In this document: piece after piece, positions 35,927 to 45,900 of the stretch
How the letters are laid out: every line of letters starts with the position of its first letter
Numbering within the stretch: the first letter of the stretch is position 1
Assembly (NCBI RefSeq): GCF_003479605.1
Contig: NZ_QUHR01000004.1
Coordinates: forward strand, 124,001-188,000
DNA: 64,000 nucleotides
From: Roseburia sp. AF12-17LB
GTDB taxonomy: Bacteria > Bacillota > Clostridia > Lachnospirales > Lachnospiraceae
Direction of reading: 5' to 3'
Program-made: the position numbers and the translations under genes
The notes under the pieces: model-generated
The model's database searches: none
Seen by the model: the letters and a program-made list of their open reading frames with translations, nothing else
Told to the model about the DNA's origin: nothing

Positions 35927-38302
35927 ATGGGTTTATTTACAGACGGATTTAAGTTATTAAAGAAGGCGAGTGAGCCTTTGTATAAGACACCTAAATCCAT
36001 TCAGGAAACCATAGAGATTATGGCGGTGGCTGAAAACGGCATTTTTGAAGTGAGCAAAAATAAGTATTCCAAATGCTACCGCTTTCAGGACATCAATTAC
36101 ACGACAGCAACGGAGGATGAGCAGATCGGTATTTTCGAGAGGTATTGCAAGTTCCTAAATTCGCTGGACTGTAATTATAAGATTACGATCAACAATAAGA
36201 ACAAAAACATGGATGAACTCCGTGACAAGGTTCTGATTGCTGAGAAAAACGATGGCTTCAATAATTATAGAAGAATCTACAATGACATCATTGAGGAGAA
36301 GATTATTGAGGGCAGACAGGGGATTGAGCAGGAGAGATACCTGACAATCACGATTGAGAGAAAGAACTTCGAGGAGGCAAAGGCACAGTTTGCTACCCTT
36401 GAGGCAACGATACACAAGGCTTTCATTGAGCTTGGGGCAGAGATTGTTCCGCTTAATGGCAATGAGAGACTGAAAGTGCTCTATGATTATTATCATCTTG
36501 GAGATGAGGGCAGCTTTGATTTTGATATCAAAAAGGCAAAGAAGGTCGGAGCAGATTTTAGAAATGATCTGTGCAATGGGATGGTGAAATATTTCCCGGA
36601 CCATTTTGAGGATGAGAGTAAATTCTGCAAGGCACTTTTTATCAAAAAGTATCCGAGCAGTTTGTCAGACAGATTTATCAATGAGATTACTTCCCTTCCG
36701 GTTCATTCCATCACGAGCATTGATGTGGTGCCTGTTCCTAAGGATTTGACTACAAAGGTGCTTCAGAAGAAATACCTTGGTATTGAGTCGGATATCATTA
36801 AGCAGCAGAGAGTCCGTAATAAGAATAACGACTTTTCTACGGAAATTTCATATGCCAAGAGAACGGAGAAAAAGGAGATTGAGGAAATCATGGATGATGT
36901 TCGTGAGAATGACCAGTGCCTTTTCTTCGTGGGAGTTACTATTATTCTTATGGCAGAGAGCAAAAAAGAGCTTGATAGCGTCTGTGAGACAGTGGAGACT
37001 ATCGGAAAGCGTAACAGCTGTACGATTGATACACACTACTTAAAGCAGAGGGAGGCACTCAACACAGCGCTTCCGATTGGTGTAAGACAGGTGGAGACAA
37101 TGCGTACCCTTCTTACCCAGTCACTTGCGGTGCTTATGCCATTCAATGTGCAGGAATTAAATGACAGCACAGGGAACTATTATGGTATCAATCAGATCAG
37201 CAAGAATGTGAATATCGGTAACAGAAAGAAGCTGATAAACGGAAATGGCTTCGTTTTCGGAGTGCCGGGTTCCGGTAAATCCTTCTTCTGTAAGATGGAA
37301 ATGGGCAGCGTATTCTTGTCGGGAGATGATGAGATAATCGTCATAGATCCAATGAACGAATACTTTGATATTGCTGAGACTTATGGTGGAACAGTGGTAA
37401 ATATGTCCACTTACACGGATAACTATGTGAATCCGCTGGAGATGGATGTATGGAGCCTTGATCCGAATGATTCCAAGGGAATGGTAAGAGAAAAAGGCGA
37501 GTTTATGCTTGGTCTTTGTGAGCAGTGTATCGGAGACAGCTTAAATTCAAGACAGAAGTCAATCATTGACCGCTGCGTGAGAAAGCTGTATATCGACATT
37601 GCAAGAAGCAAAGAGAAGTATATCCCGGTGATGAGTGATTTTTACGATATCCTTATGGCGCAGCCGGAGGAGGAAGCAAAGGACATTGCACTGTCACTAG
37701 AGCTTTTCGTAAATGGTTCGCTTAACATCTTCAATCACCAGACAAATGTGGATGTGGATAACAGATTTACAGTATATGGCATCAGGGACTTGGGTACAGA
37801 ACTTAGTCCTATCACAATGCTTGTTATGATGGAATCCATTCAGAACAGGATTGTTGAGAATGGCAAGAGAGGCAAGGCAACATGGCTCTATATTGATGAG
37901 TTCCATGTTCTGCTTAATTCCGAGTATTCTGCAAAATACTTGCAGCAGCTCTGGAAGAAGGTAAGAAAGCAGGGAGGTCTTTGTACCGGTATCACGCAGA
38001 ATGTTGTCGATCTGTTGCAGAATTACACAGCAACCACAATGCTTGCAAACTCTGAGTTTGTGGCACTCTTGAAGCAGGCAAATACAGATAGTTCAAAGAT
38101 GGCGGAGGTTATCGGGGTATCAGAGGCACAGCTTCGGTTCGTAACTAATACCGCCTCTGGAATGGGACTTATTAAGTGTGGTTCGGTAGTAATTCCCTTT
38201 GATAATCAGATCAGCAAGGATACGGATTTGTACAGGCTGTATAATACCAACATTCATGAGAAGATTGCGGAACAGAAGAAAAAAGAAGCAATGCTGCAGT
38301 GA
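35927..38302 (+). CDS. virB4: VirB4-type conjugation ATPase (CD1110-like)
   Basis: 791 residues; the ATPase that powers assembly of and export through the type IV channel. N-terminal CagE/VirB4 region, Walker A FGVPGSGKSFFCKMEMG near residue 444, then IVIDPMNEYFDIAETYGGTV, and Walker B LYIDEFHVLLNSEYSAKYL near 655, with TGITQNVVDLLQNYTATTML following. Complete length. A hairpin at 38342-38363 follows without a T-run. Confidence 0.94.
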   Translation: MGLFTDGFKLLKKASEPLYKTPKSIQETIEIMAVAENGIFEVSKNKYSKCYRFQDINYTTATEDEQIGIFERYCKFLNSLDCNYKITINNKNKNMDELRDKVLIAEKNDGFNNYRRIYNDIIEEKIIEGRQGIEQERYLTITIERKNFEEAKAQFATLEATIHKAFIELGAEIVPLNGNERLKVLYDYYHLGDEGSFDFDIKKAKKVGADFRNDLCNGMVKYFPDHFEDESKFCKALFIKKYPSSLSDRFINEITSLPVHSITSIDVVPVPKDLTTKVLQKKYLGIESDIIKQQRVRNKNNDFSTEISYAKRTEKKEIEEIMDDVRENDQCLFFVGVTIILMAESKKELDSVCETVETIGKRNSCTIDTHYLKQREALNTALPIGVRQVETMRTLLTQSLAVLMPFNVQELNDSTGNYYGINQISKNVNIGNRKKLINGNGFVFGVPGSGKSFFCKMEMGSVFLSGDDEIIVIDPMNEYFDIAETYGGTVVNMSTYTDNYVNPLEMDVWSLDPNDSKGMVREKGEFMLGLCEQCIGDSLNSRQKSIIDRCVRKLYIDIARSKEKYIPVMSDFYDILMAQPEEEAKDIALSLELFVNGSLNIFNHQTNVDVDNRFTVYGIRDLGTELSPITMLVMMESIQNRIVENGKRGKATWLYIDEFHVLLNSEYSAKYLQQLWKKVRKQGGLCTGITQNVVDLLQNYTATTMLANSEFVALLKQANTDSSKMAEVIGVSEAQLRFVTNTASGMGLIKCGSVVIPFDNQISKDTDLYRLYNTNIHEKIAEQKKKEAMLQ

Positions 38303-38641
38303 TAACAGATGAATTTTTATAGAATCTATAGTATAATCAAGAGGTCGGATGAATGTCCGACCTTGATGATAATAAATTAGATATTCCCTATTTTTAAGAA
38401 GAAAGCATATAAGATTCGATATGAAAAATAAATAAGGAAGCAGTTCTAAAATGTATCATTTGTACCGGAGAACATGTGGCTGGATTTTAAGATATGCTTA
38501 TCGTACACTTTGACGAGAATATGTTGATTGGGGATGCAGCGGACCTGGATGCATTTATGGAAATGTATGGTGTGGAAGCAATTTCCAAGGAATATTTGTA
38601 ATTATTAGGGAAAAGAAAATTTGAATTTTGTGGAGGGTGTT
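38303..38641 (+). other. Gap after virB4 with a hairpin and a gene remnant
   Basis: Holds AGGTCGGA-tgaatg-TCCGACCT (38342-38363) and a 35-codon open frame at 38494-38601 (MLIVHFDENMLIGDAADLDA onward) that reads like the end of a protein but lacks a ribosome site. AT-rich. It looks like a scar left by the insertion of the downstream peptidase gene. Confidence 0.4.
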
Positions 38642-39328
38642 ATGCAATATACCGAGGTACAGAATATAGCGAAAAAGACAATCGAGTTCATTAAAGATAA
38701 TATACAGCCCGGCATGACATTGCTTGAGGTAAGACATTTGTGTGAAACAAAAATGATGGAATTGGGAGCTGATTCTTTTTGGTATTGGGATGTGGGGGCT
38801 TTTGTTTTTGCTGGGGATGAAACCACATTATCCGTTTCAGGGAAAGAATATACTACAAGTGAAAGAGTTATTGCAGAAAATGACATTATTACAATCGACT
38901 TGAGTCCACAAAATGAGGATACATGGGGCGATTATGCAAGAACCATTATTATTGAAAATGGAAAGGTTGTCGAAACTGATAATGTGACTAATGATGAATG
39001 GAAAAAAGGATTGTTGATGGAAGAATATTTGCATGAGGAGATGTGCAAATTTGTTGCACCGGAAACTACCTTCGAGGAGCTATATTATCATATAAATGGT
39101 ATCATAGAAGAAAAAGGGTATATAAATCTTGATTTCATGGGAAACTTGGGGCATTCAATTGTTCGGCAGAAAAATGATAGAATCTATATAGAAAAGGGCA
39201 ATCAAATTTGCCTTGGCGAGGTTCATTATTTTACTTTTGAGCCACATATAAGTGTTCAAGGTTCAAAATATGGATATAAAAGAGAGAATATTTACTATTT
39301 TGAAAATGGAGAAATCAAAGAGTTATAA
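38642..39328 (+). CDS. M24-family metallopeptidase (aminopeptidase P/methionine aminopeptidase fold)
   Basis: 228 residues from ATG 38642 (GGAGGG upstream). Pita-bread fold with probable dinuclear metal ligands: Asp in ITIDLSPQNEDTWGDYART (two Asp), His in GNLGHSIV, Glu in YFTFEPHIS and Glu in KRENIYYFENG. No N-terminal creatinase-like domain. Probably an Xaa-Pro-type peptidase, but substrate is undetermined; some such proteins are inactive scaffolds. More AT-rich than neighbours, with Lys/Asn/Ile codons in A/T, and placed between virB4 and the NlpC/P60 gene, so it looks like later cargo. Confidence 0.8.
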   Translation: MQYTEVQNIAKKTIEFIKDNIQPGMTLLEVRHLCETKMMELGADSFWYWDVGAFVFAGDETTLSVSGKEYTTSERVIAENDIITIDLSPQNEDTWGDYARTIIIENGKVVETDNVTNDEWKKGLLMEEYLHEEMCKFVAPETTFEELYYHINGIIEEKGYINLDFMGNLGHSIVRQKNDRIYIEKGNQICLGEVHYFTFEPHISVQGSKYGYKRENIYYFENGEIKEL

Positions 39329-39396
39329 TTTGTAGATGTACCCGAAATTTCAGTTTCATGTTGCTTTTAATAATTGAATATTGAATGATTTTACAT

Positions 39397-39447
39397 AGCC
39401 GTTAAGGAGTAATTTTTGCTCCCTAGCGGCTTATTTTATTTTTCAAA
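39397..39447 (+). terminator. Terminator before the NlpC/P60 gene
   Basis: AGCCGttAaGGAG (39397-39409) pairs with GCTCCCTagCGGCT ending at 39431, followed by a T-rich tail. Confidence 0.8.
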
Positions 39448-39463
39448 GTAGGAGGTGAGAAAA

Positions 39464-41389
39464 TTGAAAATTAGAAAGGTTGATGACAAACCGATGGTCA
39501 TTCACACCAAGGAGAAAGCCAAGATTCATGCCCACGAACCGAAGGGAGCCAAGATTAAGGGGAGTAACATCTATACAGTAGAGAGAGGTCCTAAGACAGC
39601 TGGTGCAAAGGTAACTAATACGGATAGAAAGAAGTCATATCGCAAGAGTACCATTCATCAGTCAGAGTCGAAGAATAAAGGATTATCAAGATTTAAGCGA
39701 AACTATAGAGAATCTAACACTTCCATCAAGACCAAGAACACGAATCTTCACATTGCAGGAAGAACAGGTGCACTTGCAGCCGGGGCAGTAACGGAGCATG
39801 TGGAAGGTGGTCAGGAGGTATCGCAGGCAGCATATCTTGCATATGAAGCAAGCCGACCTGTTACCGGAACTGCTTCCAAGGGTGCAGCACTTTTCAGGAA
39901 AAAGGCGGCAGCCGAGGCAAAGAAGCGAATCAAGAAGGTAGATGCAGGAAAGAAGCTGGCAAAAAAGACAGCAAAGAAAGCTGCCAAAGATACTGCCAAA
40001 ACCGTAGCTAAAGAGACGGCAAAAGAAACAGCCAAGACTACTGCCAAGGTTGCAGCGAAAACTGCTTCAAAGACAGCTGCTACAGCGGCAGGAACAGCGG
40101 TTGCACCGGGAGTTGGTACTGCAATTGGCATAGCAGCTGGATATGCAGCAGGTGTGTCCATAGAGGTCAAGGATGAAAAGATGACCAACCGGAGCAGGAA
40201 GATAAAATTCTTTCTGGATAAGATGAAAGCACAGGAGAATCAGACAGACAGCGTGGCAAAGCTGGTAAAGGATCTGATTGTGCGAAAAGCGATTACCTGG
40301 GTAAAGGCAGCGGCACCGATTGTCGGACTGGTGCTTTTATTACTTGTTCTTGTAGTTGCCATGATTGCGGTTCCGGTTATTGCGGCGATAGCAATCCTTT
40401 ACAATTCTCCATTTGCTTTATTTCTGCCACCACTTGAATCAGGAGATACCGTGCAGACAGTAACGAGTGCTTATGTGCAGGAATTTAACCGGGATGTGAA
40501 TACGAAAGTGAATGAGCATACCGGATATGACCTTGGAGAGCTTGTATATGTGGACTATGAAGGTATGGAAGAAAACCCAAGCAATTACTATGACATCATG
40601 GCTGTCTATATGGTCAAGCATGGTGTCGGAGATACTGCAACAGTCATGAATGATACTTCAAAAGGCTGGCTGCAGGCAGTTGTAAATGATATGTGTTCAT
40701 ACACCACAAGCACAGGAACAAAAGATGTGGAAGAAACAGATGCAGACGGTAATGTAACTACTGTCACGAAGTCGGTTCTGTATGTGAATGTCACACTAAA
40801 ATCGTACAGGGATATGATTTCGGTCTATGGATTTAATTCTGATCAGGTGGAAATGCTTGAGCAGATCATGAGTCCTGAGTTTATGGGACAGCTTGGATAT
40901 GCCGGAAGCGGAAGTGGAGGTGGAGGCGGCAGTCCGGGAGTAAGCTCCATGACTGAGGATGAAATCAATGCCATCCTAAACGAAATTACAGACAGCAGGC
41001 AGAAAACAGTCTGCTCCTATGCACTACACAGAGTTGGTTTTCCTTATAGTCAGGATTTAAGAGACAGCGGTAACTATTATGACTGCAGTTCCTTAGCCTA
41101 TTATTCATGGAAAGATGCAGGCGTGGATATTAGTTATGGCGGTGCAACCACAGCGGCAGCGGAGGCACAGGGACTTGATGAAGCCGGAAAGACTGTCTCC
41201 TTTGATGAGTTACAGCCGGGAGACCTTATCTTTTACAGTTTTACAAGCAATGGAAGATATAAGAACATCAGCCATGTGGCAGTATATGTCGGAAATGGCA
41301 AGGTGGTAGAGGCACTTAATGAAAGTCTTGGTGTGGTCTACAGGGATGTGGCAAGCACAGGAAAGATTGTTGTGATAGGAAGACCATAA
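39464..41389 (+). CDS. NlpC/P60 peptidoglycan hydrolase of the transfer machine (CD1108-like)
   Basis: 641 residues, TTG start at 39464 after GGAGGTGA; a GTG at 39455 overlaps the ribosome site. A highly basic N-terminus and Ala/Lys/Thr-rich repeats (AKKTAKKAAKDTAKTVAKET type) reach about 235, a transmembrane helix is at about 285-320 (IVGLVLLLLVLVVAMIAVPV), then an extracellular part with a Gly linker and a C-terminal NlpC/P60 domain: Cys in YYDCSSLAYYSWKDAG, LQPGDLIFYS, and His in NISHVAVYVGNGKVVEA. It probably opens the wall for the channel, like VirB1-type enzymes. Confidence 0.88.
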   Translation: MKIRKVDDKPMVIHTKEKAKIHAHEPKGAKIKGSNIYTVERGPKTAGAKVTNTDRKKSYRKSTIHQSESKNKGLSRFKRNYRESNTSIKTKNTNLHIAGRTGALAAGAVTEHVEGGQEVSQAAYLAYEASRPVTGTASKGAALFRKKAAAEAKKRIKKVDAGKKLAKKTAKKAAKDTAKTVAKETAKETAKTTAKVAAKTASKTAATAAGTAVAPGVGTAIGIAAGYAAGVSIEVKDEKMTNRSRKIKFFLDKMKAQENQTDSVAKLVKDLIVRKAITWVKAAAPIVGLVLLLLVLVVAMIAVPVIAAIAILYNSPFALFLPPLESGDTVQTVTSAYVQEFNRDVNTKVNEHTGYDLGELVYVDYEGMEENPSNYYDIMAVYMVKHGVGDTATVMNDTSKGWLQAVVNDMCSYTTSTGTKDVEETDADGNVTTVTKSVLYVNVTLKSYRDMISVYGFNSDQVEMLEQIMSPEFMGQLGYAGSGSGGGGGSPGVSSMTEDEINAILNEITDSRQKTVCSYALHRVGFPYSQDLRDSGNYYDCSSLAYYSWKDAGVDISYGGATTAAAEAQGLDEAGKTVSFDELQPGDLIFYSFTSNGRYKNISHVAVYVGNGKVVEALNESLGVVYRDVASTGKIVVIGRP

Positions 41390-41400
41390 CAGGAAATTTG

Positions 41401-41424
41401 CAGAGAGGGCATAGTCCCTCTCTG
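41401..41424 (+). other. Intercistronic hairpin without T-run
   Basis: Perfect 9-bp stem CAGAGAGGG-catagt-CCCTCTCTG. No T tract, and the next ribosome site follows at once, so processing or stability control is likelier than termination. Confidence 0.6.
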
Positions 41425-41439
41425 AGACTGGAGGTAAGA

Positions 41440-42336
41440 ATGGATTTAAAAGATATGATACTGGTAACAGAAAACGACAGGGGAACAGAGACAAATATGC
41501 TGATGACTCTGGATGATTATAAGAGTTTTATAGCAATTGATGATATGTCAGAGCTTGCAGAAAATTTGTTGCAGCTTGGAAGGACACTTGGTGAAGCAGA
41601 TAACTTCACAGAGTATTACAGGGCAGCAAATGTAACTGTATCTGCGAGATTCTGTCTGGATGATATTCAGCTCGGACATTTTCTTCAGGGATTTTATAAC
41701 GATTCCAAAGAATTCCGGTTTGATAAAGAAGCCAGTTCTTCTGAATGTGTTGCAAAGCTTAAGGAGATTGGAATGACCGATAAGGGCTGGGTGGATGATT
41801 TTAACCTGCATTATGAAATGGAGAACCGCTCATTTGAAAGGGGACAGACATTTCATAACTTCAATGACCATGATTACATGGTGCTTGAAGCATTATCACC
41901 AAGGAATCTTGTGGTGATGGATATGAAGTCAGGTTCCCTTACAATCGCCCTTGGTGCGACAGAGTATAAGCGTTATCCGAAGGATGAGAAGCCTACAAAG
42001 GACAATACCACAATCGGGGTATCGTGGGAGCATGGCATTTATCTAGGTTCCACACTTTCAACTACAAATTTCAAGGCATACAAGAGGGAGTATGGCACAC
42101 CGGAAAAGATAGAGGATATCTATGATTACAGGGCAAAGCTAAAGCAGAAGTTCTATTTTTATCAGGATATGTCAAAGGATGATGATGTACCAAAGAAGCT
42201 GCAGAATGACTTCCTTCACCAGATGTATGAGGATTTTGGAACGATTGAAGAGGACTGTTTTTACGACAGGCTGGAAGATGGAAAGTACGATGAAGGCTTT
42301 AAGGAAAGACAGGTAAAGGAAGAAAAGAGCCGGTGA
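41440..42336 (+). CDS. Hypothetical ICE protein
   Basis: 298 residues from ATG 41440 (GGAGGT upstream). Two halves: an N-terminal acidic region (ETNMLMTLDDYKSFIAIDDM, LSELAENLLQLGRTLGEADN) and a middle region around FNDHDYMVLEALSPRNLVVM resembling domains I have seen beside YodL/DUF4316 proteins in Tn1549-like ICEs. No catalytic motif. Function unknown. Confidence 0.6.
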   Translation: MDLKDMILVTENDRGTETNMLMTLDDYKSFIAIDDMSELAENLLQLGRTLGEADNFTEYYRAANVTVSARFCLDDIQLGHFLQGFYNDSKEFRFDKEASSSECVAKLKEIGMTDKGWVDDFNLHYEMENRSFERGQTFHNFNDHDYMVLEALSPRNLVVMDMKSGSLTIALGATEYKRYPKDEKPTKDNTTIGVSWEHGIYLGSTLSTTNFKAYKREYGTPEKIEDIYDYRAKLKQKFYFYQDMSKDDDVPKKLQNDFLHQMYEDFGTIEEDCFYDRLEDGKYDEGFKERQVKEEKSR

Positions 42337-42363
42337 TGAGATTTTTACAGGAGGCGATATCAT

Positions 42364-42582
42364 ATGGAACAGGAATTTGATGTTGAGATAAAAGAAGTGC
42401 TTTCACGAGTACAGAAAGTAAAGGCAGAGTCGCTTGACGATGCCATCAATAAGGCAATGGATATGTATTATGCAGAGCAGATAGTCCTTGGAGCAGAGGA
42501 CATGAAGGGAGTTGATTTTGCACCTATCAGCGAAAGTCAGCTCCCTTCTTCATTAAAAGAAAACGGAGGAAGAGCAAGATGA
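42364..42582 (+). CDS. DpnD/PcfM-like small protein
   Basis: 72 residues. FDVEIKEVLSRVQKVKAESL and DDAINKAMDMYYAEQIVLGA match the DpnD/PcfM family pattern of small beta-alpha proteins found on conjugative elements. GGAGG upstream; the stop overlaps the next start by 4 bases. Confidence 0.75.
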   Translation: MEQEFDVEIKEVLSRVQKVKAESLDDAINKAMDMYYAEQIVLGAEDMKGVDFAPISESQLPSSLKENGGRAR

Positions 42583-42947
42583 AAAGTGATTCAACAACAG
42601 TAATTAAGAACATGGAGTTTTTAGTAAAGGAACTTCATAAGGAGTGGGACAGATCGGGTGCTTCTAAGGCATCCGTTATTATTTCCCTTGAGGAAGTAGA
42701 TGGTATCAATGATAAGTTAAAAGAGATTATCTATCAGACACAGAAGTCAGTCGATGAGGATGAGCTGACCTTTAAACAGAGCATTGCAAAGTCCAAGGAG
42801 TGCTATGTGCTTCTTCGTGTGGTGCGTAAGATTGCAAAGGAAAAGGATAAATGCGAAAAACAGGCAATCGACAATGAATTTGCAATCGAGCTGGATAAGG
42901 ATGAGTTAAAGCTCTTTAAGGGATTGTTTGCAGAGATGTTTAAGTAG
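42579..42947 (+). CDS. Hypothetical helical protein
   Basis: 122 residues, Lys/Glu-rich and helical ([40 protein letters not shown]). Coupled (ATGA) to the DpnD/PcfM-like gene and 14 bases before the giant gene. No family recognised. Confidence 0.6.
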   Translation: MKSDSTTVIKNMEFLVKELHKEWDRSGASKASVIISLEEVDGINDKLKEIIYQTQKSVDEDELTFKQSIAKSKECYVLLRVVRKIAKEKDKCEKQAIDNEFAIELDKDELKLFKGLFAEMFK

Positions 42948-42961
42948 AGGAGGACAAAGGT

Positions 42962-45900
42962 ATGGGCGTTGATATGAAGGTCAAAGCGATATACGATTCT
43001 GAAATTGGTAACATCACCAGAACAGATAAGAACTGGAAAGATGTTTTAAAGGTTGCAGGTCAGTTGTACCGCTATGAATTTGACAATATCGTTATGGTAA
43101 CAGCTCAGAGATCTCCGGAGAGAAGCACACTTATGGCAGATTATGATACCTGGAAAAAGGTGGGAAGATATGTAAAGCGTGGTGCGAAAGGCTGTGCCAT
43201 TTTCCCGTCAAGGGCACTGAATCCCCGTATGAGATATATCTTTGATATCAGTGATACCGGAGGGAAGAATGTTAAGCTGACATGGGACCTTGAGGGAGAA
43301 AATCTTAAGGATTATGTGGATTTTCTTGTGTCAGAAGGTCAGATTGAGCAGTACGATAACAGCGACAGGGAGTCTCTAAAAAATATATTAAAACAGTTTA
43401 CAGGAACAGATGTTTGGCTTATAATAAAAGAAGAGTTCGGAGACCGAATGACCGAACTTATGCAGCTATCAGGTAGTGTGATAAAGGAAGAAAGTAAGAA
43501 ACGCAATGGCTTACAGCAGGAAATGGACATGGAGCAGCTTGTATATGCAAGTGTCATGTATGCTGTAGGGACGAGATGCGGATTTGACTTATCTGTGCAA
43601 GAACAGGATTTTAGTCAGATCGTAAATATCAAAGACGAAGAGATCATTTACCGTCTTGGTTCCATTGTATGCGATGTCTCCTGTAGTGTTCTTAGAGAAT
43701 TTAGTCGTAACTTAAAGGCAATCGAGAGCGAAAGGAGAATTGGATATGTTAGAAGAAATGACTTACAAGGAAGTGGACGGACTGCTTTATCCGCAGATAG
43801 AGATGCCGGACGAGACGGAGGATCTCACGAAGCTGGGCAAATACGGAAGGATGGCGATGAACTATCTAAAGGAGAACGAGCCGGCAAGATACAAGACGCT
43901 GATGAGATTCGGGAAGATGTACGAGAAGATGTCAGCGGTAGAGGAGGAAGCGAACCAGCTGTACGACCAGCTGGAGATGCAGTATCTGGCGAAGCACAAG
44001 CCACAGAATCCGTCATCGACAATGGAGATGTGGAAGATAAGAGAGCAGGCGAAGATGCAGGCAGAGGAAGTGGTACTGAATCAGATAGTGATGCGATTCC
44101 ACTAGAATCAGATGATACAGAACTGAATAGGGAACTTGATGAAATCAATTCATTGGGTGTTAGTAAGGAAGCCGAATATACACAGGCTTCCTTTTTTTTC
44201 GACCAGAATGGGCAGGCAAGCATTGGCACTATTCATACTGAGGACGAAAACAATAATCAGTTTATGCGTCAGTTCGAGCAGGACAGAAAAGCTGCATTAG
44301 CAGGTAAATACAATTACCTGAATCCCAAAAAGTCTGCAACAGTACCAAGTGAGTATATCAAACAGGTGCTTATGAGAGGTACAGGTTTTATCGGTGGCAA
44401 GGGCAGGGTATGCAAGATTTTTGAAACTGAGATTGATGCAGGAACCAGGGCAAAGCGTATCAAAGCAGAATATGGTCAGGGAGGTGCAGGCTGGCCGGTT
44501 GACGGACTGGGACTGCACGGATATGACACATTTCATGGGAATGGACTGCGTTTTCAGTGGCGAGATGAGGATGGAGAGGTTGAAGGATATGTTTCGTGGA
44601 AAGATATCGAAAAAGAGCTTGGTGTCCTTATTCTTACAGGGGAATACCAGCCTGAGACACCTCGTATTGATGAGCTTGCGATGGACGGACTCCGTGAGGA
44701 TGATGAGGTCATTGATGCCGAATACCGGGAAGTGGAACCGGAGGAGGCAGAATCAGAGATTGATGATTATGCAATACCGGATGAGCCGGAGAGCTATGCT
44801 TCTAACAGAGATTATGTAAGTGCAAAAGGCATGACACCACAGGAAACTGCCGATGAAGACCGCATGGTAACACAGGCAGAATATGGTGCAGAGATAGAAG
44901 CTGAAACAACTGAAAAAGATCCATCAGAGCTTCAGTATATTACACCGATTGATTATGCCAAGCGTATTGCAGAGCTTGATGAAGACCTGCGTGATGCGGC
45001 GGAGATTCTTGTAACAGATTGCAGCTGCTACACTCCGTTTAGGGCATTCCTTATGGATGTGGTGCAGTCTGATTTTGCATTTATGCCCAATAAACTTGAC
45101 CTTATCAGGGATATTGCATTAGGGACAGATAATGCAGAAAGAAAGGCATATTCCAACAATAAGTATGGTCTTGTGGAGTACTCAATCAGAAGTGGATATG
45201 TGAAGATCAGCTATAAGAACAGGAATGGTGTGCGTAAGGAAGGTGCTCTCGACTGGCGTGAGTTATATGAGATTTTATCCTATATGGTAAAACAGCCATT
45301 TTACTGCGGAGAAGACCAGAAAAAGTATTATCAAGAGATAAAGCAGAAGGCTGACAGGGATAAGATGAATCCGGTCTATAAGAGATTCTTTGACATCGAG
45401 GATAGTGTAAAAGCTAATCGTCTTGAAACCAGGGAAAGAGCAATAGCGAATGGATGGGAAACCAAGATTGATGAGAATGGACATGTAGTTTCAGATGATG
45501 TGGTATCAGTATCTGTGGATGATATTCAGGCTGATACAGAATCACAGGAAACTGTAGATTTTACACCAAAGCAGGAACCAGTACAGCAAGTAGAAAGTCT
45601 TGAAAATGAGAAGAATGTTGCCGGGCAGACGAAGCACAACTTCCATTACAATCTCTGGGAAATGGAAAAAGGCGGTGCCAAGACCAGATATCAGTGGAAT
45701 ATGGATGCAATTCGTACTTTAAAGCAGATTGAATCAGAAAACAGGCTTGCAACACCGGAGGAACAGAAAACCTTGTCGAAGTTTGTCGGATGGGGCGGAC
45801 TGTCACAGGCATTTGACGAGGAAAACGCAGGCTGGAGCAAAGAGTACAAAGAACTCAAAGAGATGTTATCGGATGAAGAGTATGCTGCAGCTAGGGCAAC

